64,000 nucleotides of DNA. Origin: Ralstonia sp. NFACC01. GTDB lineage: Bacteria > Pseudomonadota > Gammaproteobacteria > Burkholderiales > Burkholderiaceae. Shown in pieces: positions 1-10,323 of this stretch (the first letter of the stretch is position 1; the number at the start of each line of letters is the position of its first letter). A model generated the notes under the pieces. The model did no database searches. It had not been told where the DNA came from and saw nothing but the letters and a program-made list of their open reading frames with translations. Location of the stretch: contig NZ_FOWV01000001.1 of the NCBI RefSeq assembly GCF_900115545.1, positions 310,001 through 374,000 on the forward strand, in the 5' to 3' direction. The translations under genes and the position numbers were made by a program.

Positions 1-992
1 TGGGCGAGCCGTTCGAGATGGAATTCGCCCCCGTGGGCGGCGCAGGCTACGAAGCCAAGGGCCATCCGCTGCCCGAAGATACGCTCAAGCTTGCCAAGGA
101 GGCTGATGCCATCCTGTTCGGTGCCGTGGGCGACTGGAAGTACGACACGCTGGCGCGCGAACTGCGCCCCGAGCAGGCCATCCTCGGCTTGCGCAAGCAT
201 CTGCAGCTGTTCGCCAATTTCCGTCCTGCGATCTGCTATCCGGAGCTGGCCGGTGCATCGAGCCTGAAGCCCGAGATCGTCTCCGGCCTCGACATCCTGA
301 TCGTGCGCGAACTGACCGGCGACATCTACTTCGGCCAGCCGCGCGGCGTGCGTTCGGCCCCGGACGGCGCGTTCGCCGGTGCACGCGAAGGATTCGACAC
401 CATGCGCTACGCCGAGCCAGAAATCCGCCGCATCGCGCACGTCGCCTTCCAGGCTGCCGCCAAGCGCGGCAAGAAACTGTGCAGCGTCGACAAGGCCAAC
501 GTGCTCGAGACGTTCCAGTTCTGGAAGGACATCGTCACCGATGTGCACAAGGAGTATCCGGAAGTCGAGCTGTCGCACATGTATGTCGACAACGCGGCCA
601 TGCAGCTCGTCAAGGCGCCGAAGAACTTCGACGTGATCGTCACCGGCAACATGTTCGGCGACATCCTCTCGGATGAGGCAGCCATGCTGACCGGCTCGAT
701 CGGCATGCTGCCGTCGGCGTCGCTCGACGCGAACAACAAAGGCTTGTATGAGCCGTCGCACGGTTCTGCGCCGGACATCGCGGGCAAGGGCGTTGCCAAC
801 CCGCTGGCGACGATCCTGTCGGCGGCGATGATGCTGCGCTATTCGCTGAACAAGGCCGAGCAGGCTGATCGCATCGAAACGGCTGTCAAGAAGGTGCTGG
901 CACAGGGCTACCGGACCGGCGACATCCTGACGCCGGGCTGCAAGCAAGTCGGCACTGTGGAGATGGGCGACGCGGTGGTCGCTGCCTTGTAA
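1..992 (+). CDS. leuB: 3-isopropylmalate dehydrogenase, 5' end outside window
   Basis: This enzyme oxidises and decarboxylates 3-isopropylmalate to 2-oxoisocaproate with NAD+, the third step of leucine synthesis, in the cytoplasm. The reading frame is open from the first bases of the window, so the start lies upstream; LeuB is normally about 355 residues, so roughly 25-30 N-terminal residues are missing. Visible family landmarks are the substrate-binding stretch with [11 protein letters not shown], the Asp-rich catalytic segment [13 protein letters not shown], the metal site [14 protein letters not shown] and the NAD-binding [14 protein letters not shown] near the C-terminus. A hairpin follows about 15 bases after the stop, consistent with leuB being the last gene of a leuCDB-type operon. 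The assignment is secure. Confidence 0.97.
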   Translation, partial: GEPFEMEFAPVGGAGYEAKGHPLPEDTLKLAKEADAILFGAVGDWKYDTLARELRPEQAILGLRKHLQLFANFRPAICYPELAGASSLKPEIVSGLDILIVRELTGDIYFGQPRGVRSAPDGAFAGAREGFDTMRYAEPEIRRIAHVAFQAAAKRGKKLCSVDKANVLETFQFWKDIVTDVHKEYPEVELSHMYVDNAAMQLVKAPKNFDVIVTGNMFGDILSDEAAMLTGSIGMLPSASLDANNKGLYEPSHGSAPDIAGKGVANPLATILSAAMMLRYSLNKAEQADRIETAVKKVLAQGYRTGDILTPGCKQVGTVEMGDAVVAAL

Positions 993-1007
993 ATCAAAAC
1001 GTGCGTT

Positions 1008-1045
1008 GCGGTGCCGTCACATGCGGCGCCGCAATCGTCATTTTT
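1008..1045 (+). terminator. Likely rho-independent terminator of leuB
   Basis: A 9-bp stem (1008-1016 with 1024-1032, one G-U pair, 7-base loop) is followed after eight bases by six T residues. The spacing to the T run is longer than ideal, so activity is probable rather than certain. Confidence 0.5.
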
Positions 1046-1103
1046 TCGGCGGACACATGTTGCAGTGCATTGTGCGACCGCCAAATCGTGTATATTTTTG
1101 CAG

Positions 1104-1250
1104 ATGATCTCGATCGCGCTCCCCGTCCTCGTACTGGGCATTCTGGGCACCCTGGCTATCGCCGCCAAGGGCACTGCCGCGCGCGCTCGCATGACGCCTG
1201 TCGAGATTCGCACGACCACGAAAGTCATTACCAAAAAAACGATCTCGTAG
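1104..1250 (+). CDS. Small hydrophobic protein (48 aa), possibly leaderless
   Basis: An ORF of 48 codons sits between leuB and asd. Residues 1-22 form one hydrophobic segment (MISIALPVLVLGILGTLAIA) and the rest is a basic, Thr-rich tail, so a single-span membrane protein with a cytoplasmic or periplasmic tail is expected. No Shine-Dalgarno is visible, but a TATATT -10-like element ends seven bases before the ATG, which would put transcription start at or next to the start codon. I do not recognise a family. The longer in-frame version starting at 1011 would run through the leuB terminator and is unlikely. Confidence 0.45.
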   Translation: MISIALPVLVLGILGTLAIAAKGTAARARMTPVEIRTTTKVITKKTIS

Positions 1251-1332
1251 ATCGTCCGTCGTGTCCGTTCGCCTTCCCCGCGCGGTCACGCCGGGCGACC
1301 GAGGCGGGGAAAATCACTAGAGGTTCACAATC

Positions 1333-2436
1333 ATGAAGGTAGGTCTCGTCGGTTGGCGCGGCATGGTTGGCAGCGTGCTGATGCAGCGCATGCAGGAAGA
1401 AAAGGATTTCGACCTGATCGACACGGTGTTTTTTAGCACCAGCAACGCCGGCGGTAAGGCGCCCGCATTCGCCAAGACGGATGCGCCCCTGGCTGACGCC
1501 AACGACATCGAAGCGCTCAAGGCATGCGACACGATCATCACGTGCCAGGGTGGCGACTACACCACCGAAGTCTTCCCGAAGCTGCGCGCCGCGGGCTGGC
1601 ACGGCTACTGGATCGACGCCGCTTCGACGCTCCGCATGGAAGATGACGCCGTGATCGTGCTGGACCCGGTCAACCTGTCGCTCATTAAGAATGCGGTGGC
1701 GGCCGGCACCAAGAATTTCATCGGCGGCAACTGTACCAACTCGATTCTGCTGATGGGCGTGGGCGGCCTGTTCCGCGAAGGCCTGGTCGAATGGGTCAGC
1801 TCGATGACCTATCAGGCAGCTTCGGGCGGTGGCGCAAACCACATGCGCGAACTGCTCAAGGGCATGGGCGTGATCCATAGCGCCGTGGCCGATGAACTGG
1901 CCAATCCGGCGTCCGCCATCCTGGACATCGATCGCAAGGTTGCCAAGACCATCCGCGAGGACGTGCCGACCGAATTCTTCCCGGCCCCGCTGGCGGGCGG
2001 TTTGATCCCCTGGATCGACAAGCAGCTCGACAACGGTCAGTCGAAGGAAGAGTGGAAGGGCCAGGCCGAGGTCAACAAGATCCTGGGCACGGCGCAGACG
2101 ATTCCGGTCGACGGCCTGTGTGTGCGGATTGGCGCAATGCGCTGCCACAGCCTGGGCCTGACGCTCAAGCTTAAGCGCGACCTGCCGCTCGAAGAAATCG
2201 AGCAGATCATCCGCTCGGGCAACCCCTGGGTGAAGTGGGTGCCGAACGACCGCAGCATCACCGAGAAGGAGCTGACGCCGGCATCCATCACTGGTGGTCT
2301 GGAAATCGGCGTGGGCCGTGTGCGCAAGCTGAACATGGGGCCCGAGTATGTGAGCGCCTTCGTGATCGGCGACCAACTTCTGTGGGGTGCTGCCGAGCCG
2401 CTGCGCCGCACGCTGCGTATCCTGCTGGACAAGTGA
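1333..2436 (+). CDS. asd: Aspartate-semialdehyde dehydrogenase
   Basis: It reduces aspartyl-4-phosphate to aspartate semialdehyde with NADPH, the branch point to lysine/diaminopimelate, threonine and methionine. At 367 residues it has the normal length of the proteobacterial enzyme. The N-terminal Rossmann motif [13 protein letters not shown] and the active-site motif GGNCTNS (nucleophile Cys134) are present, as is the later catalytic His region [12 protein letters not shown]. The ATG at 1333 is preceded by a weak AGAGG. It is separated from leuB by a terminator and a small ORF and from fimV by a 387-base intergenic region, so it is probably transcribed alone. Confidence 0.97.
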   Translation: MKVGLVGWRGMVGSVLMQRMQEEKDFDLIDTVFFSTSNAGGKAPAFAKTDAPLADANDIEALKACDTIITCQGGDYTTEVFPKLRAAGWHGYWIDAASTLRMEDDAVIVLDPVNLSLIKNAVAAGTKNFIGGNCTNSILLMGVGGLFREGLVEWVSSMTYQAASGGGANHMRELLKGMGVIHSAVADELANPASAILDIDRKVAKTIREDVPTEFFPAPLAGGLIPWIDKQLDNGQSKEEWKGQAEVNKILGTAQTIPVDGLCVRIGAMRCHSLGLTLKLKRDLPLEEIEQIIRSGNPWVKWVPNDRSITEKELTPASITGGLEIGVGRVRKLNMGPEYVSAFVIGDQLLWGAAEPLRRTLRILLDK

Positions 2437-2453
2437 TTCGAGCTTTGCTTTCC

Positions 2454-2543
2454 TTGTCAGGCCGGCCGTCGGCAGCTGTCGTTGCGGCCTGACAACAGAA
2501 AGTGCGCTTTTTCTACCAACGCCGCGCGGCCTGCGCGGCGTTG
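2454..2543. other. Two strong inverted repeats between asd and fimV
   Basis: The 387-base gap 2437-2823 carries no gene. It begins with an inverted repeat TTGTCAGGCC (2454-2463) / GGCCTGACAA (2486-2495) and then a perfect 11-bp hairpin CAACGCCGCGC (2517-2527) / GCGCGGCGTTG (2533-2543) with a 5-base loop. A T5 run lies between them at about 2508-2512. They may terminate asd, or form structured leader RNA for fimV. The remaining part, to 2823, looks like an ordinary promoter region without a motif I can name. Confidence 0.5.
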
Positions 2544-2823
2544 TGCCATCTGGATGCCCACGGTCTGTAACGTTGGTACACAATAGCGGCCGGAACGCTG
2601 TCCGCCCATTCGTGGGGTGGACGGGGCACGGGGAAGGGTTAGCGCCACATGAAGCACGCGCATTCCGGGGGGTACGTCGGGTGCTTCAGAATCTCGCCAA
2701 TTGTGTCGTTTTCATAAAGATTGACGGCGGTTCTTATCCAGCACTTCACTTTTTGGGTGAACTTGCTGCGCTAACTCGTTGATGTTAAGTTCGTTTGCAC
2801 ATTAAAAGATAACGGAGTCGAAG

Positions 2824-5730
2824 GTGAGGGTGAGCCAATACCGCCGGAGAGAATCGTCCCATCGCAGTCCTCGCTGGTCGGCCGTCGCGTTTGCTGCGGC
2901 GAGCCTGCTGCTGATTCAGCCCGCAGCGCAAGCGGCCGGTTTCGGCGCGCTGCACGTGCGTTCCAGCCTCGGCCAGCCGCTGCAGGCCGAAATCGATCTG
3001 ACCGGCGTGACGCCCGAAGAGGCGCAAAACCTGGTCGCCAAATTGGCTGCGCCGGATGCCTATTCGCGCGCCGGGCTGACCTACAACCCGATCGTCTCCT
3101 CGCTGCGTGCCTCGCTGGAGCGCCAGTCGAATGGCAACTACGTGGTGCGTCTGCGCTCGACCCAGCCCGTCGCTGAGCCGTTCGTTGATGTCCTGGTTGA
3201 CCTGAACTGGGCAAGCGGCCACGTTTCGCGCGCTTATACGTTCCTGCTTGACCCGGTGGGTTCCAGCAATACCGCACAGAATTTTGCGCCGACACCGGTG
3301 GTGCAGGCCACCACGCCCGGCACCGTTGAGTCGGCGCCGGCTGCTTCGACCGCCCAACCGCAAGCTGCGGCGCCGGCTGCCGCAGCGCCCGCACCGGCAC
3401 GCCAGCCCCGTGCTGCTCGCCAAGCCGCGCGTGCCCAGCAAGCTGCTCCTGCTGCTGCCACCCCGGACGCTACGCCCGGTGGCTCGTACACCGTGCAGCG
3501 CGGCGATAGCCTGTACGACGTGGCATCGACCGCCGCGCAAGGCCAAGACGCCGTGTCGCTCGACCAGATGCTGCTGGCCCTGTATCGGAACAATCCCAAC
3601 GCTTTCATTGGCGGCAATATCAACCGGCTGCGTACCGGCTCGGTGCTGAAAGTGCCGTCGCAGGCCGAAGCGCAGAAAACGCCTGCGCGCGAGGCGCGCC
3701 GCGAAGTCATTGCGCAAACGTCCGGCTTCGCTGGCTACCGGAACCGCCTCGCAACGGCGGCTGAAGCCAACGCGGCCACGGATACCGACTCCGCCCGCCA
3801 GCAGAGCGGCAGCGTGTCGGCCCGTGTGCAGGATCAAGCCACGCCTGCTGCCAGCGGCCGTGATGAATTGCGTCTGTCCAAGGCCGACCGCACCGGTAAG
3901 GCCGGGGCGGCCGCGGCCCGCGATGAGGAACTCGTCGCCAAGGAACGGGCGCTCAAGGAAATGGAATCACGCGTTGCACAGTTGGAGAAGAATCTCTCTG
4001 ACATGCAGCGCCTGGTTGAATTGAAGAACGCTGAACTGGCCAAGGCCGCCAGCGCTGCCAAGCCGGCCGCTGGTGCTGCACCGTCGACGGCTGCTCCGGC
4101 AGTGGCGGCAGCCAATGCGCCGGCTCCCGCGCCGGTGGCAGCCGCATCGTCAGCGCCGGCTCCTGCTGCCGCTGCTCTTGCAGAAACGGCAGCCGCCGCA
4201 CCGGCTTCCTCGACAACGGCCGCGGCGGCAGCTTCCGCACCGGAAGCGGCATCGGCGCCGGTGGCTGCAGCCTCGGCACCGCAGGCGGCCAGCGCCCCGA
4301 TGGCGGCTGCCTCGGCACCCGCTGCCGCGCCGAAGAAGGCGCCGGTCGTGGTGGCCCCGCCGCCCCCGATTCAAGAGGAATCGTTCCTCTCGTCGCTGCT
4401 GGGCAACCCGATGGCTCTGGGCCTGGGCGGCTTGGTGGTCGCCTTGCTGGGTGGTCTGGTGGTGTATCGCCGCCGCCAGCAGAAGCCTGAGCAGGCACAT
4501 GGCTTCCAGGACAGTCTGTTGTCGCAGGAAAGTACCGTGATGGCGGGTGCCAACTCGCTGTTTGGCGCGGCCGGTGGTCAAAGCGTCGACACCTCGCAGC
4601 ACAGCGTGTTCGGTGCGGATTTCCGCATTGGCGGCGGCAACGAGAGCAATGAAGTCGACCCGATTGCCGAGGCCGATGTCTATATCGCCTACGGTCGCGA
4701 CGTACAAGCCGAAGAAATCCTGCGCGAGGCTCTGGAGCAGCATCCGGAGCGCCAAGCCATTCGCCTGAAGTTGATGGAAATTTACGCCAATCGTCAGGAC
4801 GCCCATGGCTTCCAGACCATTGCTGAAGAGATGCTGGCGCAAGTTGGCGCGGCCTCTTCGGAATGGGCAGAGGCTGCTGCGATGGGCCGCAAGTTCGACC
4901 CAGCTAACCCGCTGTACCTGACGGTGCAGGGTGATGGGAGCCATGTTGGTGCCGAAGCGCATGCGGAGCCGAGCCACGCTGGCGCCGCAGTGGCAGGTGC
5001 CGCTGCGCTGGCCGGTGTGGGCGCTGCGGTGGCTGCCGAGGCCTTCAGCCCGACGGTAACGGGGCAGACCACCCGTCGTGGGGACGACTGGACTACGCTG
5101 TCTCCGGATCTGGACCCGTCCGCGCCGTCGACCAAGGCGCCGCAACTGGCCGATTTCGATCTACCGCTGGAGTCGTTCCCGGCGCCGGCAGCAGGCGAGC
5201 CGATCACCGCGCCGGAAGAAGCATCGGACATCTTCAAGGTGCACGCCGAACCCGAGGCGGATCTGCCGCAGTTCAACGCGCACGCTGGCGAGGCTTATCA
5301 GCCCGTCGCTGCGCCCCCGCTGCATATGGATCTGTCGGATTTGTCGCTGGATCTGAACCCGACGCCGCCCGCCGCAGAAACGACGGCTCCGGCAGCCTCG
5401 GTTGCCGCGGAGGAAAGCCTGCCGAGCTGGGCTCAGCCGACCGACCTGTCGCAGGCCCCGATGCATTTCGAATCCGAGCCGCATCACGCCGAGGTCGCGA
5501 ACGACGAACCGCAATCTGCCATCCGTCTGGACACCAACCTGCCGCACACGCTGTCCGGCGAGCACGGTGCCGACGGCGTGCGCGATCTGCAGATCAAGTT
5601 CGACCTGGCCAAGGCCTACATCGAGATCGGCGACAAGGAAGGCGCCCGCGAACTTCTGCAGGAAGTGCTGGACTTGGGCGATCCGTCGTTCCACGCCGAG
5701 GCGCAAGCCTTGATGCGCCAGATCGGCTGA
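2824..5730 (+). CDS. fimV: FimV/HubP-type polar hub protein with LysM domain
   Basis: FimV-type proteins are inner-membrane polar landmark proteins that bind peptidoglycan and support type IV pili and polar protein placement. This 968-residue protein shows the canonical order: a signal peptide (about residues 1-38, ending AAQAAG), the FimV N-terminal domain ([15 protein letters not shown]), a Pro/Ala linker, a LysM module about 220-277 ([13 protein letters not shown]), a coiled coil near 360-405, a very Ala/Pro-rich low-complexity stretch, one membrane span about 527-548, then a long acidic cytoplasmic region with a TPR-like helix and the conserved FimV C-terminal domain ending ALMRQIG. The start used is GTG at 2824; an alternative GTG lies two codons downstream. 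It precedes truA, the usual order in this group. Confidence 0.93.
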   Translation: MRVSQYRRRESSHRSPRWSAVAFAAASLLLIQPAAQAAGFGALHVRSSLGQPLQAEIDLTGVTPEEAQNLVAKLAAPDAYSRAGLTYNPIVSSLRASLERQSNGNYVVRLRSTQPVAEPFVDVLVDLNWASGHVSRAYTFLLDPVGSSNTAQNFAPTPVVQATTPGTVESAPAASTAQPQAAAPAAAAPAPARQPRAARQAARAQQAAPAAATPDATPGGSYTVQRGDSLYDVASTAAQGQDAVSLDQMLLALYRNNPNAFIGGNINRLRTGSVLKVPSQAEAQKTPAREARREVIAQTSGFAGYRNRLATAAEANAATDTDSARQQSGSVSARVQDQATPAASGRDELRLSKADRTGKAGAAAARDEELVAKERALKEMESRVAQLEKNLSDMQRLVELKNAELAKAASAAKPAAGAAPSTAAPAVAAANAPAPAPVAAASSAPAPAAAALAETAAAAPASSTTAAAAASAPEAASAPVAAASAPQAASAPMAAASAPAAAPKKAPVVVAPPPPIQEESFLSSLLGNPMALGLGGLVVALLGGLVVYRRRQQKPEQAHGFQDSLLSQESTVMAGANSLFGAAGGQSVDTSQHSVFGADFRIGGGNESNEVDPIAEADVYIAYGRDVQAEEILREALEQHPERQAIRLKLMEIYANRQDAHGFQTIAEEMLAQVGAASSEWAEAAAMGRKFDPANPLYLTVQGDGSHVGAEAHAEPSHAGAAVAGAAALAGVGAAVAAEAFSPTVTGQTTRRGDDWTTLSPDLDPSAPSTKAPQLADFDLPLESFPAPAAGEPITAPEEASDIFKVHAEPEADLPQFNAHAGEAYQPVAAPPLHMDLSDLSLDLNPTPPAAETTAPAASVAAEESLPSWAQPTDLSQAPMHFESEPHHAEVANDEPQSAIRLDTNLPHTLSGEHGADGVRDLQIKFDLAKAYIEIGDKEGARELLQEVLDLGDPSFHAEAQALMRQIG

Positions 5731-5756
5731 CGCAACGCGTTTTACGCCATCGACAG

Positions 5757-5789
5757 CGCCGGCAGGGTGGTATCCTGCCGGCGTTTTTC
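5757..5789 (+). terminator. Rho-independent terminator after fimV
   Basis: A perfect 10-bp stem CGCCGGCAGG (5757-5766) / CCTGCCGGCG (5774-5783) with a 7-base loop is followed directly by TTTTTCTT. It lies 27 bases after the fimV stop and 25 bases before truA, so fimV and the truA-trp run are probably separate transcripts. Confidence 0.85.
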
Positions 5790-5813
5790 TTTCCGCACGA
5801 GGATTCACACGGC

Positions 5814-6638
5814 ATGACGCGCATCGCGCTTGGCATTCAGTACGACGGTGCCGCGTTTTCGGGTTGGCAATCGCAGCCGCACGGCAACACTGTGCAGGAT
5901 GCGCTGGAGGAGGCGCTGCGGCAGTTTGCCGGCGTGGCGTTGCCGACCACGGTGGCCGGCCGCACCGATGCAGGAGTGCACGCGCTGGGCCAGGTCGTCC
6001 ACCTGGATACCGACCTCGTGCGCGAGCCGTTCTCGTGGGTGCGTGGCACCAACGCCTTTCTGCCGCCCACGGTGGCCGTGCGATGGGCGCAGGAGATGCC
6101 GGAGGATTTCCACGCGCGCTTCTCCGCCCATCGCCGCACGTATTACTACGCGCTGACCTTCGGCCCGACGCGCGCACCGCTGCTCGAAGACAAGGCCGGC
6201 TACGTGATGCTGCCGCCTGGCCAATCCCTTGACGTGGCAACCATGAACGAGGCTGCACAGGCGCTTGTCGGCGAGCACGATTTCTCGTCGTTCCGCGCGG
6301 CCGAATGCCAAGCCAAGTCGCCCGTCAAAACGATGTACTCCATCGAGGTGCGAGGCGAGGGTGAATGGGTATTCGTGCGCATTCGCGGCAGCGCCTTCCT
6401 GCACCACATGGTGCGCAACATCATGGGGTGCTTGGTGGCGATCGGGCGCGGCCGGCAGCCCGCGTCGTGGATGCGCGATGTGCTGGCTGCCCGCAGCCGC
6501 GTAGCCGCCGCCCCGACTTTCATGCCCGACGGCTTGTATCTGGCCGAGGTCGGCTATCCTGATGCTTTCTCGTTGCCGGCCTCTCCGGCATCGTCCAGCC
6601 TGTTTCGTGGCGTGTTCGACGAATACGCCGGCCCGTGA
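5814..6638 (+). CDS. truA: tRNA pseudouridine(38-40) synthase
   Basis: TruA isomerises uridines 38, 39 and 40 in the anticodon arm of many tRNAs. The 274-residue protein has the catalytic motif [12 protein letters not shown] with Asp52 as nucleophile, the N-terminal [10 protein letters not shown] strand and the [10 protein letters not shown] motif near residue 200. It begins 25 bases after the fimV terminator, and its stop codon overlaps the GTG start of trpF (GTGA), so it heads the trp gene run and is translationally coupled to it. Confidence 0.97.
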   Translation: MTRIALGIQYDGAAFSGWQSQPHGNTVQDALEEALRQFAGVALPTTVAGRTDAGVHALGQVVHLDTDLVREPFSWVRGTNAFLPPTVAVRWAQEMPEDFHARFSAHRRTYYYALTFGPTRAPLLEDKAGYVMLPPGQSLDVATMNEAAQALVGEHDFSSFRAAECQAKSPVKTMYSIEVRGEGEWVFVRIRGSAFLHHMVRNIMGCLVAIGRGRQPASWMRDVLAARSRVAAAPTFMPDGLYLAEVGYPDAFSLPASPASSSLFRGVFDEYAGP

Positions 6639-7354
6639 ATTCCGCTTCCGCCATGCCGTTGCACCGTACCCGTATCAAGCTGTGTGGCCTGACCCAGCCG
6701 GCCGACGTCGACCACGCCGTCACGCTCGGCGCCGATGCGATCGGGCTCGTTTTCTATCCGCCCAGCCCGCGTTACGTTCCCACCGAACGTGCGGCAGAGC
6801 TGGCCCGCCGCGCTGGTCCGTTCGTCACCGTGACCGGTCTGTTCGTCAACGCCAGCGCGGATGACGTGGCGCGGGTGCTCGACCAAGTGCCGCTTACGCT
6901 GCTTCAGTTCCACGGTGACGAGCCGGCAGAACTGTGTGTCGAGATTGCAGCGAAAATGGGGCTGCCCTGGCTGCGCGCCCTGCGTGTTCAGCCCGGGGCC
7001 GATTTGGTAGAATTCGCCGATCGGTTTGCCGCTGCCCAAGGTCTGCTGCTCGACGCATTTGTTGAGGGTTATGGCGGTGGCGGCCACATCTTCGACTGGA
7101 CCCTCATTCCTCCGCAATGGCTCCCGCAATCGCCATCCTTGCCAACCACAAGCGCCGCTCCTCGGCTCGTTTTGAGTGGTGGGTTGAGCGCGCAAAACGT
7201 CGCTGGCGCGATTGAACGCGTGCGGCCGTACGCTGTTGACGTCAGCAGCGGGATCGAGGCCGCACGGGGCGTGAAAGACCACGCCCGGATGACCGAATTT
7301 GTGCGTGCGGTCCGCGAGGCCGATGCAGCCCTGGGCGCATCGGTTCAGGCCTGA
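6635..7354 (+). CDS. trpF: Phosphoribosylanthranilate isomerase
   Basis: TrpF carries out the Amadori rearrangement of phosphoribosylanthranilate in tryptophan synthesis. The 239-residue chain has the family's KLCGLT start of the barrel with the catalytic Cys, the GLFVNAS strand, [13 protein letters not shown] (catalytic Asp region) and [10 protein letters not shown] phosphate-binding motif. The GTG at 6635 overlaps the truA stop by four bases; an ATG at 6653 is the alternative start. A short Ser/Thr/Pro insertion about residues 168-178 ([11 protein letters not shown]) is longer than in many homologues but does not touch catalytic motifs. Confidence 0.96.
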   Translation: MNSASAMPLHRTRIKLCGLTQPADVDHAVTLGADAIGLVFYPPSPRYVPTERAAELARRAGPFVTVTGLFVNASADDVARVLDQVPLTLLQFHGDEPAELCVEIAAKMGLPWLRALRVQPGADLVEFADRFAAAQGLLLDAFVEGYGGGGHIFDWTLIPPQWLPQSPSLPTTSAAPRLVLSGGLSAQNVAGAIERVRPYAVDVSSGIEAARGVKDHARMTEFVRAVREADAALGASVQA

Positions 7355-7449
7355 GCCGATCTGGCGGGTTTCTCGCGACGTACGCCTTCCTGAATATCTC
7401 CGCCGACGGGTCTTCATCCTGACCTCGGCGGATGCCTCGAGAGATTGCC

Positions 7450-8643
7450 ATGTACAACCTGCCCGACGCCCACGGCCATTTCGGCCCCTACGGCGGTACC
7501 TTCGTTGCGGAAACGCTGTCTCACGCGCTCGATGAATTGCGCGACGCCTACGCGCGCTACCAGCACGATCCGGAATTCATCAGGGAATACGAATACGAGC
7601 TGAAGCATTTCGTTGGCCGTCCGTCGCCCATCTATCACGCACGCCGCCTGACCGAACACTGCGGCGGCGCGCAGATCTACCTCAAGCGCGAAGACCTGAA
7701 CCACACCGGCGCGCATAAGGTGAACAACGTGATCGGCCAGGCGCTGCTGGCGCGCCGCATGGGCAAGCCACGCGTGATTGCTGAAACCGGTGCCGGCCAG
7801 CACGGCGTGGCCACGGCCACGATCGCCGCGCGCTACGGCATGGAATGCGTCGTCTACATGGGCAGCGAAGACGTGCGCCGCCAGGCCGCCAATGTGTATC
7901 GCATGAAGCTACTCGGCGCGACCGTGGTGCCGGTGGAGTCGGGCTCACGCACGCTCAAGGACGCGCTGAACGAAGCGATGCGCGACTGGGTGACCAACGT
8001 GGCCGACACCTTCTACATCATCGGCACGGTGGCGGGCCCGCACCCGTATCCGATGATGGTGCGCGACTTCCAGGCCGTGATCGGCGAGGAATGCAAAGTG
8101 CAGATGCCGGAGATGACCGGGCGCCAGCCCGATGCCGTCATCGCCTGCGTGGGCGGCGGCTCCAACGCCATGGGCATCTTCTACCCATACATCGACCATG
8201 CCGACGTGAAGCTGATCGGCGTGGAAGCGGCGGGCGAGGGCATCGAAACCGGCCGCCACGCCGCGTCGCTCACGGGCGGCTCACCGGGCGTGCTGCACGG
8301 CAATCGCACCTATCTGCTGCAGGATGAAGACGGCCAGATCATCGAGACGCATTCGATTTCGGCGGGGCTCGATTACCCGGGCGTCGGTCCGGAGCACGCC
8401 TGGTTGAAGGATGTGCGGCGCGCGGAATACGTCGGCATTACCGACAAGGAAGCGCTGCAATCCTTCCACGACCTGTGCCGCATGGAGGGCATCATCCCCG
8501 CGCTGGAATCGAGCCATGCGCTGGCGTATGCGTGCAAGCTGGCGCCGACGCTACCCAAGGACAAGATCCTGCTGGTGAACCTGTCCGGCCGTGGCGACAA
8601 GGACATGCATACCGTCGCCGAATTCTCCGGCATCAAACTCTAA
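7450..8643 (+). CDS. trpB: Tryptophan synthase beta chain
   Basis: The beta subunit condenses indole, channelled from TrpA, with serine using pyridoxal phosphate. It is 397 residues from the ATG at 7450, which has GAGAG six to eight bases upstream and gives the usual N-terminus [16 protein letters not shown]; an in-frame ATG at 7432 is less likely. The PLP lysine is Lys90 in HTGAHKVNN, followed by AETGAGQHG and the phosphate-binding GGGSNAMG. It lies 95 bases after trpF and 16 bases before the methyltransferase that separates it from trpA. Confidence 0.97.
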   Translation: MYNLPDAHGHFGPYGGTFVAETLSHALDELRDAYARYQHDPEFIREYEYELKHFVGRPSPIYHARRLTEHCGGAQIYLKREDLNHTGAHKVNNVIGQALLARRMGKPRVIAETGAGQHGVATATIAARYGMECVVYMGSEDVRRQAANVYRMKLLGATVVPVESGSRTLKDALNEAMRDWVTNVADTFYIIGTVAGPHPYPMMVRDFQAVIGEECKVQMPEMTGRQPDAVIACVGGGSNAMGIFYPYIDHADVKLIGVEAAGEGIETGRHAASLTGGSPGVLHGNRTYLLQDEDGQIIETHSISAGLDYPGVGPEHAWLKDVRRAEYVGITDKEALQSFHDLCRMEGIIPALESSHALAYACKLAPTLPKDKILLVNLSGRGDKDMHTVAEFSGIKL

Positions 8644-8659
8644 CGGCACTGGCACACGC

Positions 8660-9481
8660 ATGACCGAGCGCGCCATCGACGGCATCTTCAACGAGGACTG
8701 CATTACCGGGGTCGGGCATCTGGCCGACGGCAGCGTGGACCTCGTCATCGCCGATCCGCCGTACGGGCTGGGCAAGGATTACGGCAACGACTCCGACAAG
8801 CTGTCGGGCGACGCGTACCTCGCCTGGTCCGAGCGCTGGATCGATGCGGTGCGGCCGAAGCTTGCGCGCAACGGATCGCTCTACCTGTTCTGCACGTGGC
8901 AATACGCGCCGGAACTGTTCGTCATGCTCAAGCGGCGCCTCACGATGGTCAACGAGATCATCTGGGATCGCCGCGTGCCCAGCATGGGCGGCAGCACGCG
9001 CAAGTTCTCGTCGGTGCACGACAACATCGGCTTTTTTGCTGCTTCGCGCGATTACTACTTCGATGTCGACGCCGTGCGCATTCCGTACGATGCCGAGACG
9101 AAGAAGGCGCGCAGCCGCAAGCGTTTCGAGGGCAAGAAGTGGCTGGAAGTCGGCTACAACCCGAAAGACGTGTGGAGCGTGTCGCGTCTGCACCGGCAAG
9201 ACCCGGAGCGCGCAGAGCACCCGACGCAGAAGCCACTGGAATTGGTGGAGCGCATGATCCTGGCAAGCTGCCCGCCGGGCGGCCTGGTGCTGGACCCGTT
9301 CCTGGGCAGTGGCACGACGGCTGCCGCGTGTGCAAGGCTCAGCCGCCGTTTCGCCGGCTTCGAGATCAACGCCGACTATTGCCGCGTGGCACGCGAGCGC
9401 GTGGCTGCTGTGCATGCCGCCGCCGAATTTGCCGCCCAACCGACTGAATCTCCGGCGCCCGACACCATCAAGGTCGCCTGA
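8660..9481 (+). CDS. Solitary beta-class DNA methyltransferase inside the trp operon
   Basis: This 273-residue protein is an S-adenosylmethionine-dependent amino-group (N6-adenine or N4-cytosine) DNA methyltransferase. The catalytic motif DPPYG is at residues 32-36, ahead of the SAM-binding motif DPFLGSGTT at about 212-220, with [14 protein letters not shown] (motif X) just before it; this order defines the beta class. No restriction gene lies nearby. The ATG at 8660 is chosen because an upstream in-frame ATG would overlap trpB by about 50 bases. From memory, its orthologue in R. solanacearum (RSc1982, same trpB-trpA position) methylates GTWWAC; that specificity is transferred by inference. 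It ends 14 bases before trpA, so it is co-transcribed with tryptophan genes. Confidence 0.92.
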   Translation: MTERAIDGIFNEDCITGVGHLADGSVDLVIADPPYGLGKDYGNDSDKLSGDAYLAWSERWIDAVRPKLARNGSLYLFCTWQYAPELFVMLKRRLTMVNEIIWDRRVPSMGGSTRKFSSVHDNIGFFAASRDYYFDVDAVRIPYDAETKKARSRKRFEGKKWLEVGYNPKDVWSVSRLHRQDPERAEHPTQKPLELVERMILASCPPGGLVLDPFLGSGTTAAACARLSRRFAGFEINADYCRVARERVAAVHAAAEFAAQPTESPAPDTIKVA

Positions 9482-9495
9482 AACCTGATCCCCCT

Positions 9496-10293
9496 ATGTC
9501 CCGCATCGCTCAAACCTTCTCACAACTCTCTGCGCAGGGCCGCAAAGGCCTGATTCCGTTCATCACGGCCGGCGATCCGTACCCCGAGATGACCGTCGAC
9601 CTGATGCACGCGCTGGTCAAGGGCGGCTCCAACGTCATCGAACTGGGCGTGCCGTTCTCAGACCCGATGGCCGACGGCCCTGTGATCCAACGTGCGTCGG
9701 AGCGCGCATTGGCCAAGAAGGTGGGCCTGCGCACGGTGCTGGACTATGTGCGCACATTCCGCACCACGGATTCAACGACGCCCGTGGTGCTCATGGGCTA
9801 CGCCAACCCGATCGAACGCATGGGCGTGGATGCCTTTGCCAAGGCTGCATCCGAAGCGGGTGTCGACGGCGTGCTGGTGGTCGACTATCCGCCCGAAGAG
9901 TGCGAGGCCTTTGCCAAGACCATGCGCGCCGCCGGCATCGATCCAATCTTCCTGTTGGCGCCCACGTCCACCGAGGCGCGCATCGCCCAGATTGCCCGCG
10001 TGGCGAGCGGCTACATCTACTACGTGTCGCTTAAAGGCGTGACAGGCGCGGCCACCATCGACCTGGACGCGGTCGCCGCGCGCATCCCGCAAATTCGCCA
10101 GCACGCCCGGTTGCCGGTAGGTGTCGGGTTTGGCATCCGTGATGCGGCAACGGCGCGCGCGATCAGCGGTGTGGCGGATGCGGTGGTCATCGGATCCCGC
10201 ATTGTGCAATTGCTTGAAGAAGCACCTCGCGAACAAGCGGTACAATACTTGACTGATTTCATCGCAGAGATTCGCCAGGCGCTCGACGCCTGA
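9496..10293 (+). CDS. trpA: Tryptophan synthase alpha chain
   Basis: TrpA cleaves indole-3-glycerol phosphate and passes indole to TrpB. The 265-residue barrel has both catalytic acids in their standard places, Glu49 ([12 protein letters not shown]) and Asp60 (DPMADGP), and the phosphate-binding GVGFGIRD and VIGSRIV segments. It follows the methyltransferase by 14 bases and precedes accD by 30 bases, which suggests one transcript. Confidence 0.97.
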   Translation: MSRIAQTFSQLSAQGRKGLIPFITAGDPYPEMTVDLMHALVKGGSNVIELGVPFSDPMADGPVIQRASERALAKKVGLRTVLDYVRTFRTTDSTTPVVLMGYANPIERMGVDAFAKAASEAGVDGVLVVDYPPEECEAFAKTMRAAGIDPIFLLAPTSTEARIAQIARVASGYIYYVSLKGVTGAATIDLDAVAARIPQIRQHARLPVGVGFGIRDAATARAISGVADAVVIGSRIVQLLEEAPREQAVQYLTDFIAEIRQALDA

Positions 10294-10323
10294 TCTCGGC
10301 GACACTGCATTCAAGGAGCACGC

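Noticed and set aside
1228-2583. Long minus-strand ORF opposite asd
   Set aside because: It mirrors a conserved plus-strand gene in high-GC DNA; composition (many His, Arg, Gln) has no protein-like pattern.
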